The notes below the pieces were generated by a model that saw only the letters and a program-made list of their open reading frames with translations, did not search any database and was not told the origin of the DNA. Positions 1 through 8,591 of a stretch of 64,000 nucleotides of DNA are shown here, in pieces (within the stretch, counting starts at the first letter, position 1; each line of letters opens with the position of its first letter). The position numbers were made by a program, and so were the translations under genes. The DNA comes from Allobosea sp. OK403 (GTDB lineage: Bacteria; Pseudomonadota; Alphaproteobacteria; Rhizobiales; Beijerinckiaceae), in the NCBI RefSeq assembly GCF_900113835.1, contig NZ_FOQV01000016.1, positions 1-64,000 on the forward strand, read 5' to 3'.

Positions 1-117
1 CACGAGGCCGCGCTCGCCGCCCAAAAAGCCCATCGCTACGTCTATCCCGACAAGCGACTGACCTTCCAGTACACGACCTCCTCAACATCCCTCCAGAAAA
101 AGCTCGGAGTCGCGTGA
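1..117 (+). CDS. 3' end of an unidentified gene (partial)
   Basis: The window opens inside a reading frame that runs from base 1 to a TGA at 115-117. It gives 38 residues with basic and aromatic stretches (HRYVYPDKRLTFQY) and ends KKLGVA. The stop overlaps the ATG of the ferredoxin gene (TGATG), so it is very probably the preceding gene of the same operon, translationally coupled to it. Too little is present to assign a family. From the neighbours it may be another enzyme of the heterocycle or aromatic pathway, but that is inference only. Confidence 0.55.
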   Translation, partial: HEAALAAQKAHRYVYPDKRLTFQYTTSSTSLQKKLGVA

Positions 118-431
118 TGACGGTGCATGTCACCAACCGCGACGGCGAAGAGAGCGAACTCGAGGCGCTCGAAGGCTGGCGTTTGATGGAGATCATCCGC
201 GACTGGGGCCTGCCGATCAAAGCCGAATGCGGCGGTGCCTGCGCCTGCGCCACCTGCCATGTCTATGTCGAGCAGGACTGGCTCGCTAAGCTGCATCCGC
301 CTCTGGAGGAGGAGATCGAACGGCTCGACGACGCTTTCGATGTCCGGCCGAATTCCCGTCTCGCCTGCCAGATCCTGATCTCGCCAGAACTCGACGGGCT
401 CAAGGTCGCGCTGGCGCCGGACCACGGCTGA
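117..431 (+). CDS. 2Fe-2S ferredoxin (adrenodoxin/putidaredoxin type)
   Basis: A 104-residue single-domain ferredoxin. It carries the vertebrate-type [2Fe-2S] loop CGGACACATC near residues 38-47, giving the Cys-x5-Cys-x2-Cys pattern, and the fourth ligand in the LACQI segment near residue 82. This class shuttles single electrons between reductases and oxygenases or hydroxylases in the cytoplasm. ATG at 117 is preferred over GTG at 114 because it forms a TGATG overlap with the upstream stop. It precedes a molybdenum hydroxylase and an Fe-S reductase, so it could carry electrons for either; that link is inferred from position. The length is normal for the family. Confidence 0.9.
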   Translation: MTVHVTNRDGEESELEALEGWRLMEIIRDWGLPIKAECGGACACATCHVYVEQDWLAKLHPPLEEEIERLDDAFDVRPNSRLACQILISPELDGLKVALAPDHG

Positions 432-456
432 GGCATTCGAGATAAGCGAGGGCTGA

Positions 457-1338
457 ATGACGACACGCTATCTTCGACCCCGTAGCCTCACCGAGGCGCT
501 CCAGCTCAAGGCGGAGAGCGCCATGCCGCTGACGGTCCTGGCGGGCGGCACCGACGTCTACCCCGTGCGCACCCAGCGTGCCGCCTGGTTCGAGCCCCAA
601 AATCGCGATCTGCTCGACCTCAGTCTCATCCCCGAGCTCGCCGGCATCGATCACGGCCCGGACGGCATCCGTATCGGCGCGATGGCGACATGGAGCGCCA
701 TCGCTGAGGCCGATTTCCCGCCTGCCTTCGACGCCTTGAAACAGGCAAGCCGGCAGGTCGGCGGCGTCCAGATCCAGAACCGGGCCACGATCGGCGGCAA
801 TCTCTGCAACGCTTCGCCCGCCGCTGACGGGGTGCCGCCGCTGCTCGCATTGGAGGCCGAGGTCGAACTCGCCGGCCCCCATGGAAGCCGGCGATTGCCG
901 CTCGCCTCATTCGTGCTTGGGAACCGCAAGACCGCACTCGCGCCCGATGAATTGCTGGTCGCCATCCATGTGCCGGCACAACCGGCGCAAGCGCGCTCGA
1001 CTTTCAAAAAACTCGGCGCGCGCGCCTATCTGGTGATCTCGATCGCCTCCGTCGCCATCAATCTCGCCTTGGATGAGCAGGGGCGCATTGCTTCGCTGCG
1101 GATCGCCGTCGGGGCCTGCGCGGCCGCGCCGCAGCGATTGAGCGCGATTGAGGCCCGGCTGCTCGGTCAGCTGCCCTCGCCTGCGCTGGCTGAGAGCGTC
1201 AGCGCCTCCGATCTCGCGCCCCTGTCGCCGATCGACGATGTCCGCGCCAGCGCCGCCTATCGCCGCGACGCCGCGCTTGTCCTGGTGCGGCGTGCGCTCG
1301 CCGGTTTGCTGTCTTCGCCGCTGGAGGTCGCCGCGTGA
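457..1338 (+). CDS. Xanthine dehydrogenase family FAD-binding (medium) subunit
   Basis: A 293-residue protein of the CoxM/XdhB type, the FAD subunit of molybdenum hydroxylases. It relays electrons from the iron-sulfur clusters to the final acceptor. The FAD-binding signatures are LAGGTDVYP near residues 28-36 and the IQNRATIGGNLCNASPAAD segment near residues 105-123, followed by the CO-dehydrogenase flavoprotein C-terminal domain. Its TGA overlaps the GTG start of the next gene (GTGA), which implies coupled translation and equimolar subunits. The length matches stand-alone medium subunits (about 280-300 residues). The substrate cannot be read from this subunit. Confidence 0.93.
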   Translation: MTTRYLRPRSLTEALQLKAESAMPLTVLAGGTDVYPVRTQRAAWFEPQNRDLLDLSLIPELAGIDHGPDGIRIGAMATWSAIAEADFPPAFDALKQASRQVGGVQIQNRATIGGNLCNASPAADGVPPLLALEAEVELAGPHGSRRLPLASFVLGNRKTALAPDELLVAIHVPAQPAQARSTFKKLGARAYLVISIASVAINLALDEQGRIASLRIAVGACAAAPQRLSAIEARLLGQLPSPALAESVSASDLAPLSPIDDVRASAAYRRDAALVLVRRALAGLLSSPLEVAA

Positions 1339-4166
1339 ACGTCCATGATCGCTCCACCCTCAGCTCCTCGGCTCCGGCCTCTGAGGGTATCGCCTTCCGG
1401 CTCAACGGCGCGAACGTCCATCTGAGCGACGCGCCCGACACCCGGTTGAGCGAGGCGCTGCGCGGGAGCCTCAGCGCCACCGGCACCAAGATCGGCTGCG
1501 ACGCCGGCGATTGCGGCGCCTGCACGGTCCTGATCGACGGCGCACAGGCCTGCGCCTGCCTGACGCCGATCGGACAAGTGGAAGGCCGCGAGATCATCAC
1601 CGTCGAAGGCCTGGCGCAGGACACGCTCGGCTCAGCCCTACAGAAGGCGTTCCACGCGCATGGCGCGGCCCAATGCGGCATCTGCACGCCCGGCATGCTG
1701 ATGGCGGGCTATGATCTGCTCAAGCGCAGCCCGCAGCCCGACGAGGCCGAGACCCAGGATGCGCTTGGCGGCGTGCTTTGCCGCTGCACCGGCTATCTCA
1801 AGATCGTCGAGGCCGTGCGCGACGCGCATCTTTTCATCGAGCCCGCTCCGATCGCGCCTGCCGCGAGCAGTGCGTCCGTCGGCGCGCGCATGACCCGCCT
1901 TGACGGAGAGCCCAAGGTTACCGGCACCGAGATCTATGGCGCCGATGCCGCGCCGGTCGATGCGCTCTGGCTGCGCGCCGTGCGCTGCCCCCATCCTCGC
2001 GCGCGTTTCACCCTGGGCGATCTCGACGCCTTCGTCGCAAGCCATCCAGGCCTCGTGCGCATCTTCACTGGGAAGGACGTGCCGGGCGAGAATTCCTTCG
2101 GCATCTACCCGCATCTCAAGGACCAGCCGGTCTTCTCCACCAGTGAAACCCGCTATCGCGGTGAATGCGTGCTCGCCATCGTCGGCGAGAAGGATGCGGT
2201 CGAGGCGATCCGGCTGGACGAGTTCCCGATTGCCTGGGAGGCGCTGCCGCCGATGGTCGGCGTCAAGGCGGCGCTGGGCGAGAGTGCTTTCATCCTGCAC
2301 GACTTCGCCCCCGACAATGTGCTGACGCGCGGCCGCGTCGAGCGCGGCGATGTCGAGGCGGGCTTCGCGCAGGCCGCTCATGTCACCGCAGGCAGCTTCG
2401 AGACCGGCTTCGTCGAGCATGCCTATATCGAACCCGAGGCCGGCTATGCCCGGCGCGTCGGCGACACGATCGAGGTTTTTGCCTGCACCCAGGCGCCCTA
2501 TATGGACCGCGACGAGGTCGCCCGCGTGCTCGGCCTGAAGCTCGAGGATGTCCGCATCATCCCCTCGGCTTGCGGCGGCGGCTTCGGCGGCAAGCTCGAC
2601 GTCTCGCTGCAGCCGATGCTGGCGGTCGCGGCCTGGGTCCTCGACCGGCCGGTGCGCTGCGTCTTCGGCCGCATCGAATCGATGATCTCCTCGACCAAGC
2701 GCCACCCCTCCTCGATCGAGGCCAGGGCTGCCTGCGACGCCCAAGGCCGGCTCGTCGCCTTCGCCATGGAGGGCGATTTCGACACCGGCGCCTATTCCTC
2801 CTGGGGCCCGACGGTGGCAGGCCGCGTGCCGGTGCATGCGACCGGCCCCTACAAGGTACCCAATGTCTGCAATCTGTCGCGCGCGGTCTACACCAACGGC
2901 CCGCCAGCAGGCGCCTTTCGCGGCTTCGGCGTGCCGCAGGCCGCGATCGCGCAGGAGAGTCTGTTCGACGATCTCGCGACTGCTGCCGGCCTCGATCGGC
3001 TGGAGTTCCGCCTGATCAATGCCATCCGCGCCGGCGACACGACACCGACCGGCCAAGTCCTGCAAGCCAGCGCCGGCCTGGCCGAATGCCTGGAGAAGCT
3101 CAAACCCCATTGGCAGGCCCTGCTCGCGGATGCGGCGGCATTCAATGCAGGCGAAGGCCGCACGCGCCGCGGCGTCGGCATCGGCTGCATGTGGTACGGC
3201 ATCGGTAACACCGGCATGTCGAACCCTTCGACCATGCGCATCACGCTCGACAGCACGGGCCAGCTCACCTTCTGGAACGGCGCGGTCGACATCGGCCAGG
3301 GCTCGACCACCGTGCTGACCCAGATCGCGGCCGACGCGCTCGGCCTGCCGGTCGAGGCCTTCACCCTGGTCATCGGCGACACCTTCAAAACCTTCGACGC
3401 TGGCAAGACCTCGGCCTCGCGCCAGACCTTCGTCTCCGGCCGCGCCTCGGAGGCTGCCGCCGCCGCGCTACGCAGCGAGATCCTGCGCCTGACCAATGCG
3501 GGTCCGACCGCGGCCCTGAAGCTCGCGGGCACGCAATTGCTGGTCGAGGAGAACGGCGTCATCGCGCGCATCGACCTCGCCGCCCTCCCCGCCAAGGCCG
3601 ATGGCATCGTTCTGGAGGGCATCGGGAGCTTCGACCCGCCGACCGTGCCCTTGGACGAAAAAGGCCAAGGCATCCCCTACGCCACCTATGGTTTTGCGGC
3701 GCAGATCGCCTCGCTCGACGTCGATCTCGATCTCGGCACGATCAAGCTCAACCGCATCGTCGCGGCCCATGATGTCGGCCGCGCGATCAACCCGATGCTG
3801 GTCGAAGGCCAGATCCATGGCGGCATCGCACAGGGCATCGGGCTGGCGCTGCTGGAGGAATACCTGCCCGGCCGCACCGAGAATCTGCACGATTACCTGA
3901 TCCCGACGGCCGGCGACGTGCCGCCGATCGAGATCATCCTGGTCGAGGATGCCGAGCCGCTCGGCCCCTCCGGCGCCAAGGGCATCGGCGAGCCGGCTCT
4001 GGTGCCGACCGCGCCGGCGATCCTCGGCGCGATCCGCCACGCGACCGGCGTGACGCCTCGGCAGGTGCCGGTGCTGCCGCATCGCTTGTGGGAATTGCTG
4101 CGGGCCAAGGACAGTGGCGACATGGATATTGGCGACAGGAATATTGGCGAGGAGACTCAGCCATGA
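1335..4166 (+). CDS. Fused 2Fe-2S plus molybdopterin subunit of a xanthine dehydrogenase family hydroxylase
   Basis: A 943-residue protein combining the usual small and large subunits. Residues about 15-170 carry two [2Fe-2S] sites: Cys55/60/63/75 in the GCDAGDCGAC segment, then AQCGICTPG and CRCTGY. The aldehyde oxidase/xanthine dehydrogenase hammerhead domain starts near residue 185, and the Mo-binding domain fills the rest. GAFRGFG (526-532) is the molybdopterin contact loop, and Glu886 in KGIGEPAL is the expected catalytic base. The GTG start overlaps the medium-subunit stop, and its own stop overlaps the next start (ATGA). Such enzymes hydroxylate N-heterocycles or aldehydes with water. 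The neighbouring 6-hydroxynicotinate-reductase-like gene suggests a nicotinate-like substrate, which is inference. An isoquinoline or other heterocycle substrate is equally open. Confidence 0.93.
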   Translation: MNVHDRSTLSSSAPASEGIAFRLNGANVHLSDAPDTRLSEALRGSLSATGTKIGCDAGDCGACTVLIDGAQACACLTPIGQVEGREIITVEGLAQDTLGSALQKAFHAHGAAQCGICTPGMLMAGYDLLKRSPQPDEAETQDALGGVLCRCTGYLKIVEAVRDAHLFIEPAPIAPAASSASVGARMTRLDGEPKVTGTEIYGADAAPVDALWLRAVRCPHPRARFTLGDLDAFVASHPGLVRIFTGKDVPGENSFGIYPHLKDQPVFSTSETRYRGECVLAIVGEKDAVEAIRLDEFPIAWEALPPMVGVKAALGESAFILHDFAPDNVLTRGRVERGDVEAGFAQAAHVTAGSFETGFVEHAYIEPEAGYARRVGDTIEVFACTQAPYMDRDEVARVLGLKLEDVRIIPSACGGGFGGKLDVSLQPMLAVAAWVLDRPVRCVFGRIESMISSTKRHPSSIEARAACDAQGRLVAFAMEGDFDTGAYSSWGPTVAGRVPVHATGPYKVPNVCNLSRAVYTNGPPAGAFRGFGVPQAAIAQESLFDDLATAAGLDRLEFRLINAIRAGDTTPTGQVLQASAGLAECLEKLKPHWQALLADAAAFNAGEGRTRRGVGIGCMWYGIGNTGMSNPSTMRITLDSTGQLTFWNGAVDIGQGSTTVLTQIAADALGLPVEAFTLVIGDTFKTFDAGKTSASRQTFVSGRASEAAAAALRSEILRLTNAGPTAALKLAGTQLLVEENGVIARIDLAALPAKADGIVLEGIGSFDPPTVPLDEKGQGIPYATYGFAAQIASLDVDLDLGTIKLNRIVAAHDVGRAINPMLVEGQIHGGIAQGIGLALLEEYLPGRTENLHDYLIPTAGDVPPIEIILVEDAEPLGPSGAKGIGEPALVPTAPAILGAIRHATGVTPRQVPVLPHRLWELLRAKDSGDMDIGDRNIGEETQP

Positions 4167-5695
4167 ACGAACTCAACCCCGTTCCCGCAGTGGATGCGGC
4201 ACTCGCCGAGCGCTCGCGCAAATTCGGCGCGTCAGAGGGCAATGAAGGCATCGTCCGCTGCGACGCCTGCCCGGTCCTGTGTCGCATTCGCCCCGGCCGC
4301 TCCGGCGCCTGTTCGCGCTATGCCAATGACAATGGGCTGCTGATCCGCACCGACCCGGTCGTGCTGCTGGCGGAAGCCGTCGAGGTTGGTGGTCCTGTCG
4401 TGCCTTTCGCTGAAAATGCCGAGGATTGGGACGGCAGGATCCTGCCGGCGGATCGTGCCTTCGTCACCGGCATCGGCTCGGGCACGACCTATCCCGACTA
4501 CAAGCCCGCCCCCTTCATCGTCTCCTCGCAGCATGAGGGGGTCGACACCGTCACGGTCGTGACCGAGGGCATCTTTTCGTATTGCGGCGTCAAGGTGAAG
4601 ATCGACACCGACCGTCATCTCGGCCCGGAGACCGCTGCCGTGCGAGCCAATGGCGAGCAGGTCGGCCATGTCACCACAGCCGAATACGGCTCGCAGATGC
4701 TCTCGCTCGGCGGCGTGCGCCACCTCACCGGCGGTTCCAAGAAGGAAGGCAACGCCACCTGCGAGGCGATGCTGAAGCTCAGCAATGGCGAGGCCGTCGA
4801 GCTGACCATCGATGGCGGCCATGGCGTGATCGTGCAGGCCGGCCACGCGCCCATCGTCGACGGCAAGCCGGAGGCGCGCATGCGCGTCGGCTGCGGCTCG
4901 GCGACCATCGGCATCTTCGCCAAGCAGTGGCAGGGCCATGTCGACGAGGTCATCGTCGTCGACGACCACATCACCGGTGTGCTGACCGAGCATCAGGCCG
5001 GCCGCGTGCTCGACATGAAGCCCGCCGGCATTCGCGTGCGCGGGCGCAAATCGACGCCTGGCCGCTATTTCCAGGTCGCCCAGCCCGGCCTCGGCTGGGG
5101 CGGCACCGACATCACCGAACCGCTCTCGATCATCCAGAAGATCGATGCAGGTCTCGCCTGGCCCGGCATGCGCCTGTTGATGACGTCGACCACCGGCGAG
5201 GATTCGCTCTACTACGTCCTCGACGAGAACTTGCTGCCCGTCGAGGCCGAGATGCCGTTGGCCGTGCGGCAGGTCGTCGAGCGCATCGGCGAGAATTGCG
5301 AGCCCTCGCTCTGCACGGTCACCTTCATGGCCGGCGCCGGCGGCAGCTTGCGGGCGGGTGTCACCGAAAACCCCGTGCTGCTGACGCGCTCGGTTCAATC
5401 AGGCACGACACGGGTCACGATGGGCGGCGCGCCGGTCTATGTCTGGCCCGGCGGCGGCATCACCGTGATGGTCGATGTGCTGCGCATGCCCAAAAACGCC
5501 TTCGGCTATGTGCCGACGCCGGCAATCGTCGCGCCGATCGAATTCACCCTGCCGCGCGAACTCTATCTCGCCTCGGGCGGGCATGCCGACGAGATCGTCC
5601 CGATGGAGGAGATCTTGCGCGCCCATGGCGGGCAGGCGCGGATCGAGAGCGCGGCAGCGGAGAATCCATGGCCGCTCAGGCGGGATGCGGGGTAG
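4163..5695 (+). CDS. 6-hydroxynicotinate reductase-like iron-sulfur protein
   Basis: A 510-residue protein starting at the ATG that overlaps the previous stop (ATGA), with a GAGGAG ribosome site. Residues 33-50 hold four cysteines (C33, C36, C40, C50; CDACPVLC then SGAC), a ferredoxin-like cluster site. The remainder is a long alpha/beta domain rich in glycine loops. I recognise it as similar to Hnr, the flavin/Fe-S enzyme that reduces 6-hydroxynicotinate to its tetrahydro form in Eubacterium barkeri; relatives occur in rhizobia. A molybdenum hydroxylase followed by this reductase fits hydroxylation then partial ring reduction of nicotinate or a related pyridine. The family call is from memory of the sequence type and not from a search, so the exact substrate stays open. 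Confidence 0.72.
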   Translation: MNELNPVPAVDAALAERSRKFGASEGNEGIVRCDACPVLCRIRPGRSGACSRYANDNGLLIRTDPVVLLAEAVEVGGPVVPFAENAEDWDGRILPADRAFVTGIGSGTTYPDYKPAPFIVSSQHEGVDTVTVVTEGIFSYCGVKVKIDTDRHLGPETAAVRANGEQVGHVTTAEYGSQMLSLGGVRHLTGGSKKEGNATCEAMLKLSNGEAVELTIDGGHGVIVQAGHAPIVDGKPEARMRVGCGSATIGIFAKQWQGHVDEVIVVDDHITGVLTEHQAGRVLDMKPAGIRVRGRKSTPGRYFQVAQPGLGWGGTDITEPLSIIQKIDAGLAWPGMRLLMTSTTGEDSLYYVLDENLLPVEAEMPLAVRQVVERIGENCEPSLCTVTFMAGAGGSLRAGVTENPVLLTRSVQSGTTRVTMGGAPVYVWPGGGITVMVDVLRMPKNAFGYVPTPAIVAPIEFTLPRELYLASGGHADEIVPMEEILRAHGGQARIESAAAENPWPLRRDAG

Positions 5696-5734
5696 CACTT
5701 CGCGTCATAAGCGCGAGGCTTCCACCTCCGCCAC

Positions 5735-5850
5735 GTCATCCTGGCCGAAGCGAAGCGGAGCGCCGGGATCCATCGTAGAGCCAGGCGCTTTAAAGGATTG
5801 GCCCTCCGATGGATCCTGGAGCGCCGCTTGCGCGGCTTGTCCGGGATGAC
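5735..5850. repeat. Palindromic intergenic element, long form (copy 1 of 3)
   Basis: This element begins GTCATCCTGGCC and ends TTGTCCGGGATGAC, so its ends are inverted repeats. It contains an inner pair, GGGATCCATCG and CCGATGGATCC, so the whole unit can fold into a long cruciform or RNA hairpin. It lies between the reductase-like gene and the UPF0280 gene. Related copies are at 10508-10612 and, shortened, at 18732-18778. It resembles the dispersed palindromic elements common between genes in Hyphomicrobiales. It could act as an mRNA stabiliser or partial terminator inside the operon. Confidence 0.8.
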
Positions 5851-5885
5851 GTTATGCTGACGTCAGAACACATCATGCTCTCATC

Positions 5886-6734
5886 ATGAAAACCCATCGC
5901 GTCTCCCGCCTGCCCGGCAACCGGCTGCATCTGCAGGAGGGGCCGAGCGATCTCGTCATCGCGGCCTTCGCTCCCAAGCCGCGGATCGAGCGGGCCTATG
6001 CCGCGGCCGAGGCGCGCTTCGATGGGCTTTTGACCGAACTCGCCGGCGAATTGCGCCTGTTGCGCCAGCCGCTCGACCATCAGCCGCCCTCCCTGAGAGG
6101 TGCCACGGCGCAACGCATGGCGCGCGCCTGCTGGGCCTTTCGGACGCAATACATCACGCCGATGGCCGCCGTCGCCGGCGCGGTGGCGGATACGGTCCTC
6201 ACCGCGATGCTCGCCGCCGAACCCCGGCTCGAGCGCGCCTATGTCAATAATGGCGGCGATATCGCGCTGCATGTCACGCCCGGCCATCCGCTCGACATCG
6301 GCGTCGTGCCCTCGCTCACCCGCGCACGGCCGGAGGGTTTCCTGCGGCTCGATGCGGCAAGCCCGGCGCGGGGCATCGCGACCAGCGGCTGGCGCGGGCG
6401 CTCCTTCTCGCTCGGCATCGCCGACGCTGTCACCGTGCTGGCACGCTCGGCAGCCGAGGCCGACGCAGCCGCGACCGTCATCGCCAATGCCGTCGATGTG
6501 AAGGACGCGGCGATCCTGCGGCGGCCGGCGCGGGAACTCGATCCCGACAGCGATCTCAGGGAGTTGTTGGTGACGGTTGAAGTGGGACCGTTGTCACCGA
6601 CGGCCGTGGCGACGGCGCTGGGGAACGGCGTCAGGGTCGCTGAGACGCTGCTGTCCGAGGGGCTGATCGAGGGCGCTCTGCTCGCCCTGGCGAATGAATG
6701 GCGCAGCGTGGGTGGGGCGTCCAATCTGTCATGA
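5886..6734 (+). CDS. UPF0280 family protein (ApbE superfamily)
   Basis: A 282-residue protein I recognise as UPF0280, a family of unknown function related to ApbE, the FAD-dependent flavin transferase. Visible marks are the N-terminal LPGNRLHLQEGPSDLVIAA strand, the AYVNNGGDIALH segment near residue 120 (like the ApbE NxGGD motif) and GIATSGWRGRSFSLGIADAV near residues 162-181. It follows the reductase-like gene by 190 bases with a palindromic element between, so it may be in the same transcript. A role in flavin attachment to, or maturation of, the adjacent flavo/Fe-S enzymes is attractive but is inference. The ribosome site before the ATG at 5886 is weak. Confidence 0.82.
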   Translation: MKTHRVSRLPGNRLHLQEGPSDLVIAAFAPKPRIERAYAAAEARFDGLLTELAGELRLLRQPLDHQPPSLRGATAQRMARACWAFRTQYITPMAAVAGAVADTVLTAMLAAEPRLERAYVNNGGDIALHVTPGHPLDIGVVPSLTRARPEGFLRLDAASPARGIATSGWRGRSFSLGIADAVTVLARSAAEADAAATVIANAVDVKDAAILRRPARELDPDSDLRELLVTVEVGPLSPTAVATALGNGVRVAETLLSEGLIEGALLALANEWRSVGGASNLS

Positions 6735-6748
6735 TCGGGCGCGGGGAA

Positions 6749-6939
6749 CCCCTCTCCCGGATGGGAGAGGGGCAGGGGTGAGGGCCCGCCGCTGATTGTT
6801 AGGGCGCAACTGCGCCGCAGCGCCTTCTATTGAAAGGGCACACCCTCATCCGGCGCTCCGCGCCACCTTCTCCGGCCCATCTCGGGCTTGCCCGAGATGG
6901 GCAACCCAAAGTGTCAAAGTCGGCAACAGCCGACTTTGA
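6749..6939. repeat. Composite of three perfect hairpins between convergent operons
   Basis: The 338-base gap between the UPF0280 gene and livF contains three perfect stem-loops. The first is 10 bp with a GGAT loop at 6749-6772, starting 14 bases after the UPF0280 stop. The second is 13 bp with a TT loop at 6875-6902. The third is 11 bp with an AACA loop at 6914-6939. CACCCTCATCC and a following CACCTTCTCC are typical of dispersed Hyphomicrobiales intergenic elements. No T-run follows the stems. Lying between converging operons, they probably act as bidirectional transcript ends. No gene is seen in 6735-7072. Confidence 0.75.
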
Positions 6940-7072
6940 TACGGGAGAAGGGAAGAGGCCGTCGCAGCCTGTGGGAAACGCTCCGGCATGGATCCCCTGT
7001 GTCTGCGCGGAGCCTATCCTTCGGCCGGCCAAAGGCCGGACCCGAGGGCTCCGCCCAAGAATGACGCCCCGA

Positions 7073-7783
7073 CTACACCGACAGATACTGCGTCCTGACC
7101 GCCTCGTTGCCCTTCAGCTCGTCCATCGTGCCGGTGAAGCGGATCATGCCCTTCTCGATGATCGCGGCGCGGTCGGCGACATTGCCGGCGAAGTGCAGGT
7201 TCTGCTCCGAGATCAGCACCGAAAGACCCTCGGCCTTCAAGGCCAGGATGGTCTTGGCCATGTCCTCGACGATGACCGGCGCCAGCCCCTCGGACGGTTC
7301 GTCGAGCAGGACGAGCTTGGGGTTGCCCATCAGGGTCCGCGCGATCGTCAGCATCTGCTGCTCGCCACCCGACATCGCCCCGCCCGGCCGGTCGCGCATG
7401 CGGCCGAGATTGGGGAAGAGCGCAAACAGCCGCTCCGGCGTCCAGTGCGGCGCGTCAGAGCGCGCCGGGCGCTGCGCGACCGAAAGGTTCTCCATCACGC
7501 TAAGTTCGGAGAAGACGCGCCGGTCCTCCGGCACATAGCCGATGCCGAGGCGGGCAATCTCGAAGGGTTCGCGCCCCTGAACCGCCCGTCCCTCAAAGGT
7601 CACGGTTCCGCCGGCTGGAGGCACCAGGCCCATGATCGCCTTCATCGTGGTCGATTTGCCGGCGCCGTTGCGGCCCATCAAGGCCAGCACCTCGCCGCGG
7701 TTCATCGTGAAGCCGAGGCCCTGCAGGATATGGGCGCGACCGTAATAGGCGTCGAGTCCCGCGATTTCGAGTAACGCACTCAT
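7073..7783 (-). CDS. livF: Branched-chain/HAAT-type ABC transporter ATP-binding protein LivF
   Basis: A 236-residue ATPase. Walker A is GRNGAGKST near residue 37, the signature motif is MSGGEQQML, and Walker B is KLVLLDEPSEGLAP. Size and motifs are typical of LivF, one of two ATPases of the hydrophobic amino acid uptake class. The start at 7783 lies one base after the livG stop (TGA G ATG), so it is the last gene of a livK-livHM-livG-livF operon. The class also imports aromatic acids, amides and N-compounds, and this copy faces the heterocycle oxidation operon, so a non-amino-acid substrate is plausible. Confidence 0.93.
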   Translation of the reverse strand: MSALLEIAGLDAYYGRAHILQGLGFTMNRGEVLALMGRNGAGKSTTMKAIMGLVPPAGGTVTFEGRAVQGREPFEIARLGIGYVPEDRRVFSELSVMENLSVAQRPARSDAPHWTPERLFALFPNLGRMRDRPGGAMSGGEQQMLTIARTLMGNPKLVLLDEPSEGLAPVIVEDMAKTILALKAEGLSVLISEQNLHFAGNVADRAAIIEKGMIRFTGTMDELKGNEAVRTQYLSV

Positions 7784-7784
7784 C

Positions 7785-8591
7785 TCAATGCCCTCCCGAG
7801 GTCGCGCCGGAGCCGAGATAGACGGCGCGGACATTGGGATCGCGCCGGACCTCCTCGGCCGTGCCATGGGCGATCAGCCGGCCGCGATCGAGCACGATGA
7901 CGCTGTCTGAATGGGTGAAGACGACATCCATGTCGTGCTCGGTGAAAAGCACGGCAATGCCCTTGGCGGCAGCAATATCGGCGGTCAGCGCCATCAGTTC
8001 GATGCGCTCGCGCGGCGCCATGCCGGCGGTGGGCTCATCCATCAGCAGGAGTCTCGGCTGGTTGGCCAGCGCGACCGCGAGCTCGACGCGCTTGAGATCG
8101 CCATAGGCGAGCACGCCGCAAGCTCGCTCCGCCTGTTCCAGCATGCCGACCTGGGCGAGCAATGCGTCGGCGGCCTCGACATGGCGGTCGCGGGCGCGCC
8201 CGAACGGGCTCCAGATCCCGCCGGCATGGGAGATCAGCGCCATCTGAACATTCTCGCGCACCGTCATTGAGGTGAAGGTCGCGGTGATCTGGAAGGTGCG
8301 GCCGACGCCCATGCGCCAGACCACGCGCGGCTTCATGCCGGTGATCGGCCTGCCCGCCAGCAGAACCTCACCGCCATCGGGCCTGAGCTGGCCGTTGAGC
8401 ATGTTGAAGCAGGTGGTCTTGCCCGCGCCATTGGGGCCGATCAGCGCCAGCATCGTGCCGGCCTGGACGGAGAAGGAGACACCGTCGACCGCGCGCACGC
8501 CGCCGAAGGATTTTTGCAGATCGCGCACGACCAGCACCGGATCTTGCGCCGCGGCGGGGACCGCCGCCTGCAGCTGCGGGACCGCGTTCAT
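7785..8591 (-). CDS. livG: Branched-chain/HAAT-type ABC transporter ATP-binding protein LivG
   Basis: A 268-residue ATPase of the LivG type, slightly larger than LivF as usual. It has Walker A GPNGAGKTT, the characteristic RTFQITATFTSMTVRENVQ segment after it, a degenerate signature region (LAYGDLKRVELA) and Walker B RLLLMDEPTAGMAP. The ATG at 8591 overlaps the stop of the permease gene (ATGA). The longer upstream open frame is only an overlap with the permease and is not used. It works with LivF at the cytoplasmic face to drive the fused permease. Confidence 0.93.
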   Translation of the reverse strand: MNAVPQLQAAVPAAAQDPVLVVRDLQKSFGGVRAVDGVSFSVQAGTMLALIGPNGAGKTTCFNMLNGQLRPDGGEVLLAGRPITGMKPRVVWRMGVGRTFQITATFTSMTVRENVQMALISHAGGIWSPFGRARDRHVEAADALLAQVGMLEQAERACGVLAYGDLKRVELAVALANQPRLLLMDEPTAGMAPRERIELMALTADIAAAKGIAVLFTEHDMDVVFTHSDSVIVLDRGRLIAHGTAEEVRRDPNVRAVYLGSGATSGGH

